Assembly (NCBI RefSeq): GCF_000143415.4
Contig: NW_003314348.1
Location: 563,253 to 627,252 of the forward strand
Origin: Selaginella moellendorffii
Taxonomy: Eukaryota; Streptophyta; Lycopodiopsida; Selaginellales; Selaginellaceae
Direction of reading: 5' to 3'
DNA: 64,000 bases
Shown piece after piece: positions 12,850 to 22,569 of this stretch. The first letter of the stretch is position 1. The number at the start of each line of letters is the position of its first letter. The position numbers and the translations under genes are program-made. Under the pieces are notes generated by a model. The model was given only the letters and a program-made list of their open reading frames with translations. It was not told where the DNA came from and did no database searches.

Positions 12850-14744
12850 ATGGCGCTGAGGAGGAGCTCCATTCTTCGCTGCCGCCATGGAGAATGCGCG
12901 CGAGGTAATCCTTTCTTTCGCTCCAGTAGTCGATATTACGGCGCATTCAGGGCCTACGGCTGCGAATCGATCGAAGAAAGGAAGAGTGTCACCGACGATA
13001 GGGCGGATTTGTGCCGGAAGCTGGCCGAGTCTCGGGACAGGGAAATCGGCGCTCTTAAGGTGGCGCTCGAGGCACGGAAATGTGAGTCGCAGGCGATCGC
13101 GATGTTCAACCAGAGGATGAAAATCGACGTGTGTGGCATGGAGGATGATGTCTCTGGCGGCCATACCCGGGAGCTCAAGGCGTTGCGAAACGCCTTGGTA
13201 GCACAGGAACAGGAGAATCTCAAGATCATGGAGACGAACAGGAAGCTCCAGAAGGAGATCGAGCGGCTAAAGAGTGGGAAGTTTGTGGCTGAGAGCTGCG
13301 AAAGCGAAGAACTGTCGAAGGACCTTGGCGGTGTGAGACCATTCGAGCAATGTTTCATAAAACTCGGCAAACATGAAGGGAGAGTGGTCGAACAGAAGAA
13401 GGTGGAGGAGGAAAAGAATGGTGAAGAGGAGCCTTTATTTCACAGCGAGGGTGTCTCTAGAGGCGAGGAAAAGCCTGCCGCCATCGCGAAGCGCTCCATC
13501 GTCCCTCGGAACGTAGATCTCGTGCACCCATGGCCGGAATGGGTTTCCTTTATACAGCACCTCAAGAAGACATCGCACTTGAAATCAACGATGGACAAAG
13601 TTGACAATGCCATGAGCATGGAGGAGAAAATCAAAGCAGCGGCAATGAGCTTCTGTTCCACGCACGAGAATGTTTTGCAGTAAGTTTTTTTCTTTTTTCT
13701 TTTTTTCCGTTTCTCGTTGTAGACTGATAGCTTGGCAGACGTTTGTCACAGGATGACTTGATGGTTTTTGGTGCTTTCGGATGCCCAAACACGGACAGGA
13801 GAATTGTTAACTCGGGAAAGAGATTGAGAAAGTATCTAAACCTGACCGAATCGGATGTAAGCTTTTATTACGTTTTCATGTAGCGACACATGTCACCTTC
13901 ACTTCAGGTTTGCAAGTTTTGTAGCCACAGCAACATTTGCTCCAGAGCGAGCTGCGAAAGTACTCCGTCTGCGGTTCCTGCGGAGAGCAGCGACATTCTA
14001 TGGCTTCTTCTTCAGTTTGGATTTGATGCGGTCAGTGATCACTCTGAGAAAAGGCCACTGCCAGAGGATGTCGAGAAAACTACCAGGAGCATTCTGCAGC
14101 AGCTCGTGTTCCTCGCTGAGAATCCCCATGCTGTCGTCGAGCGTCAACAAGAAATGGAAAAGACGGCTGTCCAACCGGGAAACTGGAGATGTACAAGGTA
14201 AGTTATTTGCCATTGGTAGGAAAAATAACAAAAAATTCATGTTTACTTTTGTTCCTAGGTGCAAATTGCTTAACTTTAGTGGCAATAAGTTCTGTCGCGG
14301 ATGCAGTACTCCATGTGGGCTCCGGACAGGAGAATGGAAATGCTTCAAGTAAGCCTTTCGTGATTAAAATTTTCAGGCTTAATTATTTGGTCACAGGTGC
14401 AATCAAAAGAACTTGGCAAGAAGTCTAGTATGTGACGACTGTAGCGCACCACGACCGCCAAAAGAGCTTCGTTGGGGAGACTGGGAATGTCCAAAGTAAG
14501 CTTTTAAGTTTGTCCCGGCTCAAAATATCTTGCCATCTTTTGTAGCTGCCAAGGGGTCAACTTCGCGAGGAACAAGGAATGTTTTCGCTGCAATGGGAAG
14601 CAGCCTCCTTTCAAAGACCGACAGGTGATTGGAGTGAACAGAAGCACCGTTTTGGAGACTACAGTGGCCCCAAGCTTCACACTGGGAGTGACGCCGTGGC
14701 TCATGACCAAAGAAGAGAAAGAGGCAAGCCTCAAGAAACGCTAA
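12850..14744 (+). CDS. RanBP2-type zinc-finger protein of the OZ/VAR3 organelle family
   Basis: Six exons: 12850-13679, 13739-13856, 13908-14197, 14259-14348, 14397-14495 and 14546-14744, giving 541 aa. The first 35 residues are rich in Arg and Ser with almost no acidic residues, as in an organelle presequence. A charged coiled-coil-prone region follows, then an HPWPEW motif (near residue 225) and a conserved block with GCPNTDRRIVNSGKRLRKYL. The C-terminal part holds three RanBP2-type zinc fingers of pattern W-x-C-x2-C-x3-N-x6-C-x2-C, starting NWRC, EWKC and DWEC. In Arabidopsis the VAR3/OZ family acts in chloroplasts and OZ1 is needed for RNA editing, so a role in organelle RNA metabolism is likely. 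Mitochondrial or plastid targeting cannot be settled here. Each finger is split by an intron at the same codon and phase. Head to head with VPS11. Confidence 0.88.
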
Positions 14745-14971
14745 TTCTCTGTTTCTGTATTGTTATTTTTTCAGTCAAAATCAGCAAAGCTTATAGTATT
14801 AGTATATGCTGCAGGGGTGGGTCCTTTGCTTCAAGTGCTCTACTCTCCTTTGTTGTGTCCATTGGAGCTGGGACTGGCATCTCCATTCGTATCAACGTAT
14901 AACCTAGAAATCCGCCAAGCCAACTTCAAAGATCAGGAAGGAAGAAAAGAAGAAAGCCATCCCATCTCAGC

Positions 14972-16018
14972 TCACCGGAGTTGCAAAGAGGTGTCGGACT
15001 CGTCCCTCAAGTTGTCCTGAGCTTGAGCTCCCGGTGTGATCGTCGTGGGTTCCCTTGTTTCCGAAGGGCTTCGAGCTTCGGTTAGCACTGTAAACGAACG
15101 TAGCGTGTGACTTCCTATCCCTTCCGCTGCCTCGACCTGTGGGATTATCAACCACAATCTTGTTCAAGAGCTTCAATAGCAAAGATCAAAGCGTGCCTGC
15201 TCGCGAAGTTGAGTGTTCTCGTCCTGCAGCTCACGCTCCTGAACAGTGTTTAGATATTTCCAGCGTGGAAAGTTAACTAGATGATGCAAATAATGACAGG
15301 AAAGTTTGGACGCACCTTGCGCCGGAGCTCCTCGAGCTCTTCCATGAGAAGCGACTCCTGCAAGTTCATCAGTGTCAACTAGATCAAAACCAATTTCAGA
15401 TACACACACTTCAGTTCAAAACATATCGAAACTTTTTGAAGTGGGATCCTCACCTTTCTCGCTCGGATCTCATTGTATCCGTTCTCAGCCATTCGCTCCA
15501 GCTCCTGGAGCTCCTTCACTGTCAGAGAAGTGAGCTCCTCGCCCATCATATGCCTGGAGACCACAACGACGCTCTATGATCATCAACCTCCACAAAAGAA
15601 ATGACCTTTTTGTGTTCTCCAGTTGCTCGATTTTCTGCTTGAGCCTTGCCACTTCCTGATTCCAGTACTGTCAGAAAAGCACCCAAGACAATTCATGGTA
15701 GATACACCTATCTAGTTGTAAGCTAAGGACTTACGTCGTTATCGAGATCAACATCCAGCGGGCTGCTGGGATTTCTCTCAGGGCACTTGCTGTACCTCTC
15801 CAGGATGTCCTTCATGCTGTTAGACAAGGAGCAAACATCAGACTCACAGTTTCTATATGTCAATCGCAAAATCCTGGGCCAAAGTGGAAGCTTCGCCATT
15901 AAATGCATCTTCTGGGCGCTAGATCCCACATGCAAAGAATGGCGACTTCCCATGCAAAGAATGACGGAACTAAAAAAAAGTAAGAAACACCACTCTTCGC
16001 TTTCTCTTCTTCTTCTCG

Positions 16019-16057
<39 letters not shown>

Positions 16058-16318
16058 TCACCCTCTCTCTCAAAATGCGAGAAAAAGTCTTGAGAACACA
16101 CCACCTCCTGTTCATATTCTCTCTCTTATCTCCTACCTGGAGCTCGCGTACTCGAACAATTTGCCGGTGCTGGAGAAGATGATAACCGAGAGCTCGGCAT
16201 CGCACAGAATCGCCAGCTCGCGCGCTTTTTTCAGGAGCCCCCCACGGCGCTTGGAAAAGGTAACCTGCCTTGTCGTCGCATTCTCGATCCTCTTGATCTC
16301 AATCTTGCCGCGACCCAT
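14972..16318 (-). CDS. MIKC-type MADS-box transcription factor
   Basis: Seven exons: 16318-16137, 15816-15735, 15667-15606, 15553-15454, 15357-15316, 15238-15197 and 15136-14972, giving 224 aa. The MADS domain (residues 1-60) starts [14 protein letters not shown] short I region is followed by a K-box (about 89-175), then a C-terminal tail ending SDTSLQLR, which resembles the end motif of several MIKC-C proteins. Exon sizes 62, 100, 42 and 42 nt are the classic MIKC-C pattern. Such proteins bind CArG boxes as dimers and control development. Intron 1 is unusually long here (320 bp) and holds a CT/GA repeat. The last intron (15137-15196) needs a GC donor (CAG/GCACGC). If it is not spliced, translation stops at 15173 and the tail is lost, so the C-terminus is the least certain part. 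The 5' leader holds a GAA repeat. Confidence 0.9.
16026..16054. repeat. (CT)n microsatellite in MADS intron 1
   Basis: Run of about 14 CT units (GA on the transcribed strand) within the 320-bp first intron of the MADS gene. GA repeats are bound by BASIC PENTACYSTEINE proteins in angiosperm MADS genes. A regulatory role here is inference. Confidence 0.9.
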
Positions 16319-16415
16319 TGCTCCCCTCCTGCACAATCCCCCTGGCCTGCTACAGCTCCCTGAAATCATCTAACTCGCACATCCCCCCAACACCGCCTCT
16401 CTCCCTCTCCCTATC

Positions 16416-16441
16416 GAGAAGAAGAAGAAGAAGAAGAAGAA
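16416..16441. repeat. (GAA)n microsatellite upstream of the MADS gene
   Basis: Run of GAA units about 100 bp upstream of the MADS start codon, probably within the 5' UTR. The flanks are also purine/pyrimidine biased. Confidence 0.9.
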
Positions 16442-18049
16442 CGCTGGCTTGCTTAATTGAGCTCGCCAAGAGGAAGAAGAAGGAAAAAAGGTAGAAGGAG
16501 GAGGAGTGGATGGAAAAAGGAAGGAGCAGTGAGCCTTATTTTTAACTGGTGAACCAAACCGGATGGTTGCTATTTGTGGAACGAGGGTTTGCGCTGTGCT
16601 CCACTACCCTCTACTGTTTAGCCTTTCCTCTTATAGAATTCTCGCCCGTTACTACCTTCCCATACGCGCCAGGCACTTCCTGGACAGGCGGTTTATATGA
16701 TCCACACACTACCCGCCGCCTGCATCTGGGGAAGGCCAAAAAGCTTATCCGGAGCTCGAATACTCATCCATTCGCGCATTCGAAATCAGGAGCGCATAGC
16801 TGTCGACCACGTGTCTAAAAGGAGAGGAAATATCTTTCCGCTTTACCTTTATTTTTTAGCCTGTGGAACGATCCAATGCTTTGTGCCTGATTGAAGTAGC
16901 ACTAGCACACAAGGAATTCAAGTAATACTTTCCTGAAAAATCGAGATGGAAGTTGCGTGTATTGCCTCGCTTTCGATTGTGGAAAAGATAAAGTGGCAGT
17001 AGTACCATTGCGCTTTTGATTTTGGAGGGGTCAATTCCTTGCGATGAATGTAATCTCTGGGACTGATAGAAATGTTTTGCGGGGGAGCTGTAAATGCTGA
17101 GAGTGTAGCGTCCGAATCACAGATGATTTGCTGCAGATACACCGAATCATAATAAAAAAAAGGATTGCAAGCTTTCTCCTGAGGTTTTTTACCGAGTACG
17201 CTGGTTTTGCTTCGACGCACTGCCGAAAAAGACCCCCACTGATTGAGATTCGGATGCGTTTTTCCTGCAAAGTCCCCAGCAACGGCCAATAAAAAAAAGC
17301 AGATTCGTAAACAGAATCCTGGCAATGAAAACAATGCACGAAAATATCACAATCACTCACCCGGTAAATAAAAAAGAAAAGCTGAAAAGCTTTCGCTTTG
17401 ATGCCTAAAGCACGGCCTTCGCCTTTGGAATTCTGTGTGCAGTGCAAATTCCGAATTGTCCAGGCCGCGATTAGTACGCGGCGTGTGAGAAACAAAAAAA
17501 TGACGGCAATTCTACATCAATACCTTCAGCTGAAACCTTGTCCTTGCCCTCTCGGCAAAACAGCGCCACTTGCAAGAGTGATCGGACTTCCTGGTGCACA
17601 ATTATGTCATTTCTCCTAAAGAGCAACGAAGATGACTTGCCTTTCGGAAAGAAGAGAAGATATTATATGATTCCCTGACACTTGAGGACGCTTTTCATCT
17701 TCTATAGCTTTCTCTCGATGCTCCTGAGTCATGGCTGAATTGATGATAAGCAGTGTGGCGAGATCGATGTATGCCTGTCCATTTTACGCAGCGGTCTAGT
17801 GCGAACTTGACGAACTGCGTCTCGATTTCAGATGCACGGGCTGAGCAGCAACTCGAAATTATCCAGAACGACTCTCGTTACACAAGGACTTGCTTGGTTC
17901 ATCAACGTGGGACTGCAAAATTAAGCCTGAATGAAAAATGTGACAAAAGGCTCTTACTTCCCATGGAAGAAGATTGCTTGCGAGTTGAAAGCCTCGTTCC
18001 AAGAACTGTAATCACTGCATAAAGCTTCGGAGAAGAAAACCGGAAATGT
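16442..18049. other. No identified gene; contains copies of sequence also found at 20.9-21.1 kb
   Basis: No domain was recognised in any frame. The segment about 17600-17700, with its CTTTCGGAAAGAA and ACACTTGAG words, recurs in direct orientation at about 21046-21140. The segment about 17462-17515, containing ATTAGTACGCGGC and AATGACGGCAATTC, recurs in inverted orientation near 20975-21030. This is therefore part of a duplicated patchwork rather than simple unique intergenic DNA. Confidence 0.5.
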
Positions 18050-18600
18050 AGAGAAATGAATGTCACAAGGACTTCCAGTAATTACAGAAAAAAAAAATGC
18101 AGTACAACAAACGATCTCTTGCAATTGAGCATTTCAGTGGACAAGTAATAAAGAAAAATACCTTGGATTGCCTCATCGAATCCAACAGTAAGCTTTGCGT
18201 TCTCATTCCTGCATACAGAAAAAGAAAATCAACCGCCTTCAAAGTGATCCCAGTACTTACCGGTTTAAAGCGCCAGGAACTTTAATGGCTTCTCGTTTAC
18301 CGACGCTTGTTCTCTGGAAAGAGCTTGAAGAAAATGTTTTCCAGTTACAAAAGGATCTGCACAATCTGTGCGTGCGAGACTGAGCTACAGTTACTAATCT
18401 CACAGCTGGAAAATACAAATTGTAAAGTTTTAAAGAGATTTACTCAGCTTTGAGGGTAGCACTTAATGCTGCTGCGTGTTGCGTCGTTTGAACTTCATAG
18501 AAGGTGAAGGTTAGTCTTTTTAGCTCTAGAAATAACTGCAACTTGGCCTTTCCTCACTGTTTGTTTGTAGAGATTCACGTATAGTTTCCAAAGTAAGCTC
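18050..18600 (-). repeat. Duplicated module, copy 1 of 3
   Basis: Copy of a module repeated at about 19.19 and 21.44 kb. Anchor words in order on the + strand are TTCCAGTA (18073), GCAGTACAA, a TGCCTCATCGAA block, AAGCTTTGCGTT and TGCATACAGAAA. Read on the - strand, the middle forms an exon-like stretch between a TGCAG acceptor and a splice-like donor, encoding NENAKLTVGFDEAIQ. The same exon is recognisable in the other copies. No protein family was identified, and no complete gene could be assembled. Confidence 0.55.
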
Positions 18601-18703
18601 TATATACAAGCTTAGTACAGTGCCTTTGTGGAAGAACAATGATTTACCAGATTAAGTGGCAATATCACCAGAACAATAGTAGAATGAGAAACGGCATAAA
18701 CTT

Positions 18704-19174
18704 GTGTGCTTACAAGCCGAAATTAATAAGCTGCTTGAAATCCGGATTTTTTCAAGTAAGAATGATGCTCCAGTAAAACCTGTTCCTTCCCCAAAGTTTA
18801 ATCAGTCATTACTTAATCAGGCACTCAGGCTTGACGACATGCACGAAACAAAAGGTTCCAGCCAAGAAAAGTCAAACAGTTTGATGCTTTTGCAAATTGC
18901 GGTAACTAGTATATATGACACTTTGAAAACTGCTAGAAGAATTGCTACAATTACCTGGAAGATAAAGGACGATCGGCAGAGTATAGCAGACTTACATAAT
19001 GGCGACGGCGATTTCAATAGGGACACAATGTCTTTCGCAGCGGAGATACTTACCGACGAGAACACTAATACATATTTCCCGATCATTGCCTCAATAATGA
19101 GTAGAAGATTGAAAGAATTGACGGTTTGGGATTTGTTGGTCTTGAACGTCTATGAAAACGTGGAGGAATGTTAA
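18704..19174 (+). CDS. Hypothetical open frame in the duplicated region
   Basis: Open frame of up to 156 codons with a plausible composition (charged, with a possible helical segment) but no recognised motif and no splice context that extends it. It sits between module copies 1 and 2. It may be a fragment of a gene broken by the local duplications, or a chance frame. It is listed because it is the longest frame in a 6-kb stretch with no identified gene. Confidence 0.2.
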   Translation: MCLQAEINKLLEIRIFSSKNDAPVKPVPSPKFNQSLLNQALRLDDMHETKGSSQEKSNSLMLLQIAVTSIYDTLKTARRIATITWKIKDDRQSIADLHNGDGDFNRDTMSFAAEILTDENTNTYFPIIASIMSRRLKELTVWDLLVLNVYENVEEC

Positions 19175-19189
19175 GCGCAAAGACATGTC

Positions 19190-19750
19190 ACCAAAGACAT
19201 GTCACCCACACACAAGAGTTCCAGTAATTACAGAAAGAAAAACATGCAGTACAAGAAACGACTCTCTAGTTGTGATAGAGAACAAATAGAAAACGAACCT
19301 TCAAAACCCGGAGTGCCTCGTCGAAAGCTTTGCGTTGTGTATGCCTGCATACAGAAAAACAAAACAAACAAACAAGAAAAGCCAGCTTCAGAGTGATCCC
19401 AGTAGAATAAAAGCTTACCAGTTTAAAGTGCCAGAAACTTTAATGGCTTCTCACAAGAGTTTTAGCAACGCTTGTCCTCTAGAAAAGAGCCTGAAGCAAA
19501 TGTTTTCCACTTTCAAAAGGATCTGTACAATCTGCGAGAGGCTAAGCTACAGTTTACAAGATTTGAAAGCTTTGAAGGAAAGTTACTCAGCTTTGGTGCT
19601 CGTTGGAAGTTCATAGGTAGGTCTAGAAAAGAGAGCAACTTAGACTTTCCTCGACCAAGCTCTATGTACAAGCTTAGAAACTGGCCTTGGTTGCGAAGCT
19701 CCCGTGCACTTTCTTGCGGATCTGCGCCACTGCAAAGGATGACGTTATGA
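19190..19750 (-). repeat. Duplicated module, copy 2 of 3
   Basis: Same anchor order as copy 1, with TTCCAGTA at 19219, about 1146 bp after copy 1. The - strand exon-like stretch reads IHNAKLFDEALRVLK, lacking four residues present in copy 3. Homology to the copy 3 unit appears to continue rightward through about 20.6 kb, including the PPR fragment, at an offset of about 2.22-2.25 kb. This copy therefore belongs to a larger tandem duplication. Confidence 0.6.
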
Positions 19751-20289
19751 TGAACAAAGCATCTCAAACCAAACATTTCATGTATGCGAAATAACCTCCA
19801 CCATGAGAAGCATGTTTGCGGGCAAACAGCAAATACGAAAAAACCCCAGCGGGAATCGTCCACTCGGCAGCTAGAATCCACGCCGAGACTCGCAACAAAC
19901 TTTGGATGGAGACCCAGATGCCCAGACGTACTGCAAGATCACGTTTTTATCATCGAAACAGAGACCAGAAAAAAATAAATTCTAAGATGGACATTTCACC
20001 GCCTCAAGAATCAAGCGAAAAGAAGACTTTTATAAATGCGTAAAATGGATGGAAACCTTTGCACGCCTCTTGTATCTAGCCGACATGTAACACGAGTAGA
20101 ATGGCGCCAGGAAGGCATGAAACATGTCGTTCCAGAATCAAAATGGTTCTGTAGAACCAGACACTGATGGATCCCAACCACATGAAATCCCTCCCATCTA
20201 AGAGCCCTAAAAAGGCCAACCCAGATCCAGAACTAAGGCAGCTGGCTCTAAGATATTTTGACTCGAGATCCGCCACGTCATCCAGGCAT

Positions 20290-20640
20290 TATGAAAATAG
20301 TAGACCCAAAGAATATGCTCTGGTTTGAAAAAGCCTTAGGTAATGCATCGTGCGCACGACGGGTGGTCGGCCAGGAGCGCAATCTGGAGCGTTCCGCTCT
20401 CGGACAAGCTGGACCATCTCGCCGTTGGTCACCGTGCCGTGGTAGTACCGCAGACGCACAACGTTAACCGTGAGACAACCCACCAGGATCACATCCCTGG
20501 GCAATCTCCCCGGGCCATCGATCGCCGGTTCCTCGTCCAGATGTATGGCCGCTGCGGCTGCTTCCACGGCGCCCAGGCGGCCTTTGGGATCGCAATGTCT
20601 TCTCGTGGACGCTTACGAAAAGGAGATGAAAACGATGCAC
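20290..20640 (+). pseudogene. Broken duplicate of the 5' end of the PPR gene
   Basis: The words GAATATGCTCTGGTTTGAA (from 20311), CCTGGGCAATCTCC, CTCGTCCAGATGTATGGCCG and AATGTCTTCTCGTGGACGC match the start of the PPR gene at 22528-22860, at an offset near 2217 bp. In the intact gene this segment encodes the first PPR motif (LLVQMYGRCGCFHGARAAF and on). Here the frame is scrambled by indels, and the similarity ends after the first motif. The upstream flanks also match (the GGCGCCAGGAAGGCATGA region, compared with about 22.39 kb), so this is a segmental duplication and not a processed copy. Confidence 0.75.
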
Positions 20641-20759
20641 GGAAACGAACTGGTGAGAGCGTCACTGTAATCGATCGAGCTGCATACCAAAGAGATACAA
20701 TCACACGCAGACAAAGAAAAAGAGAGAAAGAACAAAAGGAAAGAATTCTCCTGGCTTAC

Positions 20760-20829
20760 CCATTGTGAATGCTTCTTGCTCCATCCCGGAATCGTCGCTT
20801 CTCACATTGCATCGGTCCTCAAAATCCAT
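20760..20829 (-). other. Exon-like start (possible orphan first exon)
   Basis: A - strand ATG at 20829 opens a 70-nt stretch encoding MDFEDRCNVRSDDSGMEQEA and ends at a strong donor (G/GTAAGC). A matching acceptor (ATGCAG) lies near 20.68 kb, followed by an open frame that runs into the antisense of the PPR fragment. It looks like the 5' end of a gene cut off by the duplication. The function is unknown and it may be chance. Confidence 0.25.
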
Positions 20830-21439
20830 GACACAGGAGATGCCCGAGCAACCTCCCGGTAAGAGAAAGGACTTCGAAGTCTCCGATCTGTTGGAGAACT
20901 GTGCAGTGCAAATTCCGGAGCGTCCAGTGATCACTCCTACAAGTGTCGCTGTTTTGCCAAGGGATCAAGGACGAGGTAGAATTGCCGTCATTTTCTGTTT
21001 CTCGCATGCCGCGTACTAATCCCGCAGCTGCACAAGAAACCAAATTTTATGTCATTCCAGAGTTCGTAACGAAGATGGCTTACCTTCGGAAAGAAAATTA
21101 CGATTTCGTGATGAGCAGCAACACTTGAGACGCTTTTCTCCCGTGGGGGAAAACCAGGCTAAGAAAGTCGAATTTACTTATGAATGCGGGAACTCCGAAG
21201 CGCCAGTTTCAGAATAAAAAACTTAGAATCGAGGAAAACCTCAAAATTTGTTACAGTTACCTGAGAAAGGATGAAGGACTCATCGGCTGAGTATAGGAGC
21301 CTTGACATACTGCTGAAGGCCATTGACATTATGCCTTTCCTCACTCTCCAAACGTGTTTGGCTGGCAAAGCAAAAAAGAGTAGAATCAAAAGAACTTTGG
21401 GATAGTGTCTACCATTAACATGAAAATGTAGAGAAATGT

Positions 21440-21990
21440 TAAGCACAAAGACACCAACACAGAACTTCCAGTAAAAAGCATGCAGTACAACAAAACATCT
21501 CTCCTGCAATTGCAAAGTTGTGAGGATTCTAAGTATAATCGGTGGGACAGATAGTAAAGAAAAAGAACCTTCAAAACCCGGATTGCCTCGTCGAAGCAAG
21601 CAGCAAGCTTTGCATTGTGTATGCCTGCATACAGAAACTTCAATCTCAAAGTTTTAGCGACGCTTGTTCTCTAGACGTTTCTGCGAGAGGATAAGCTACA
21701 GTAAATGGTTTAATCTCACTCATCTCCCAGTTGGAGGAAACAAAATGTTTTGTGGGAACTTACTCAAGCTTTGAGTGTAGTGTTGCTCAAGCTCTCTCTT
21801 TCGTGAGTTCTCTCATCGCTGCGATCAATTGTGTCGTTCTAGGTTGCTCTGTTTTTTAACCTTAGCCTCTCCGACACTGTTTGTTTGTGGAGCTTCACGG
21901 TGTATTTTAAATGTAACAAGCTGGCGTTGTTTGCGAAGTTCCCGTGCTTTCTTGCGGGCCTGTGCCACTGTAATGGATGGCGTTATATGA
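21440..21990 (-). repeat. Duplicated module, copy 3 of 3
   Basis: Third copy, with TTCCAGTA at 21466 and the - strand exon-like stretch IHNAKLAACFDEAIRVLK between TGCAG and a GTTCTT donor. Homology to the copy 2 unit continues rightward into the region before the PPR gene (about 22.13-22.56 kb). The best-preserved reading of the repeated exon is in this copy. Confidence 0.6.
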
Positions 21991-22569
21991 ACGATGTGTG
22001 TAATCACAATCAAATTCCAAACGAAACATTTCACAAAAGCCATGATTTTTCGAACAAGATTTGCCAGGCAAACAACAAACACATCAAGAAAAATACGATA
22101 CCTCTCCCGTATCTCCAAGTCCGCAGCTCATGTCACTTTGGCCAAAACTCGGATTGAGACCTCGGGACGGAGGCATACTGCAAGCTTGGACGGTCATTGC
22201 TTTCCCCAGGAGCTTTGGACGGCCATTATTGCATTGTGTCACCAGCTAGCATCGTGATGCCAATTCCGAGATCACGTCAGCAGAGAGGAGAAAAATCATG
22301 TACATTCTGCCCAAGATCGAAAGCCAAGAAACCAGGAAAGAACATTTAACATTTTCTAACGCTGCGCCCCTTCTATAGCTCGCCGACGCGTAGCGCCAGG
22401 AAGGCATGAGACATGTCGATCCAAGATACACTCACCTCGTGTTTGATCCTAACCGCACGAAGCTCCCGAATCTAAGAGCGAGATCCGGGGTAGAGATTTG
22501 ATGAAGTGACTCAGTGGAGGACCAAAAGAATATGCTCTGGTTTGAACGCGAGAGAAGAAGCCCTAATGC

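Noticed and set aside
12850-12950. An intron early in exon 1 of the OZ/VAR3-like gene (G/GTAATCC to CATTCAG)
   Set aside because: Without it the N-terminus reads as a normal Arg/Ser-rich presequence in frame with the rest. With it the presequence would be lost.
13672-13751. Alternative splice of OZ/VAR3-like intron 1 ending at CACAG before GATGAC
   Set aside because: It does not keep phase with the strong GTAAGT donor. The acceptor GGCAG at 13737-13738 does, and adds RLSQ as expected for the family.
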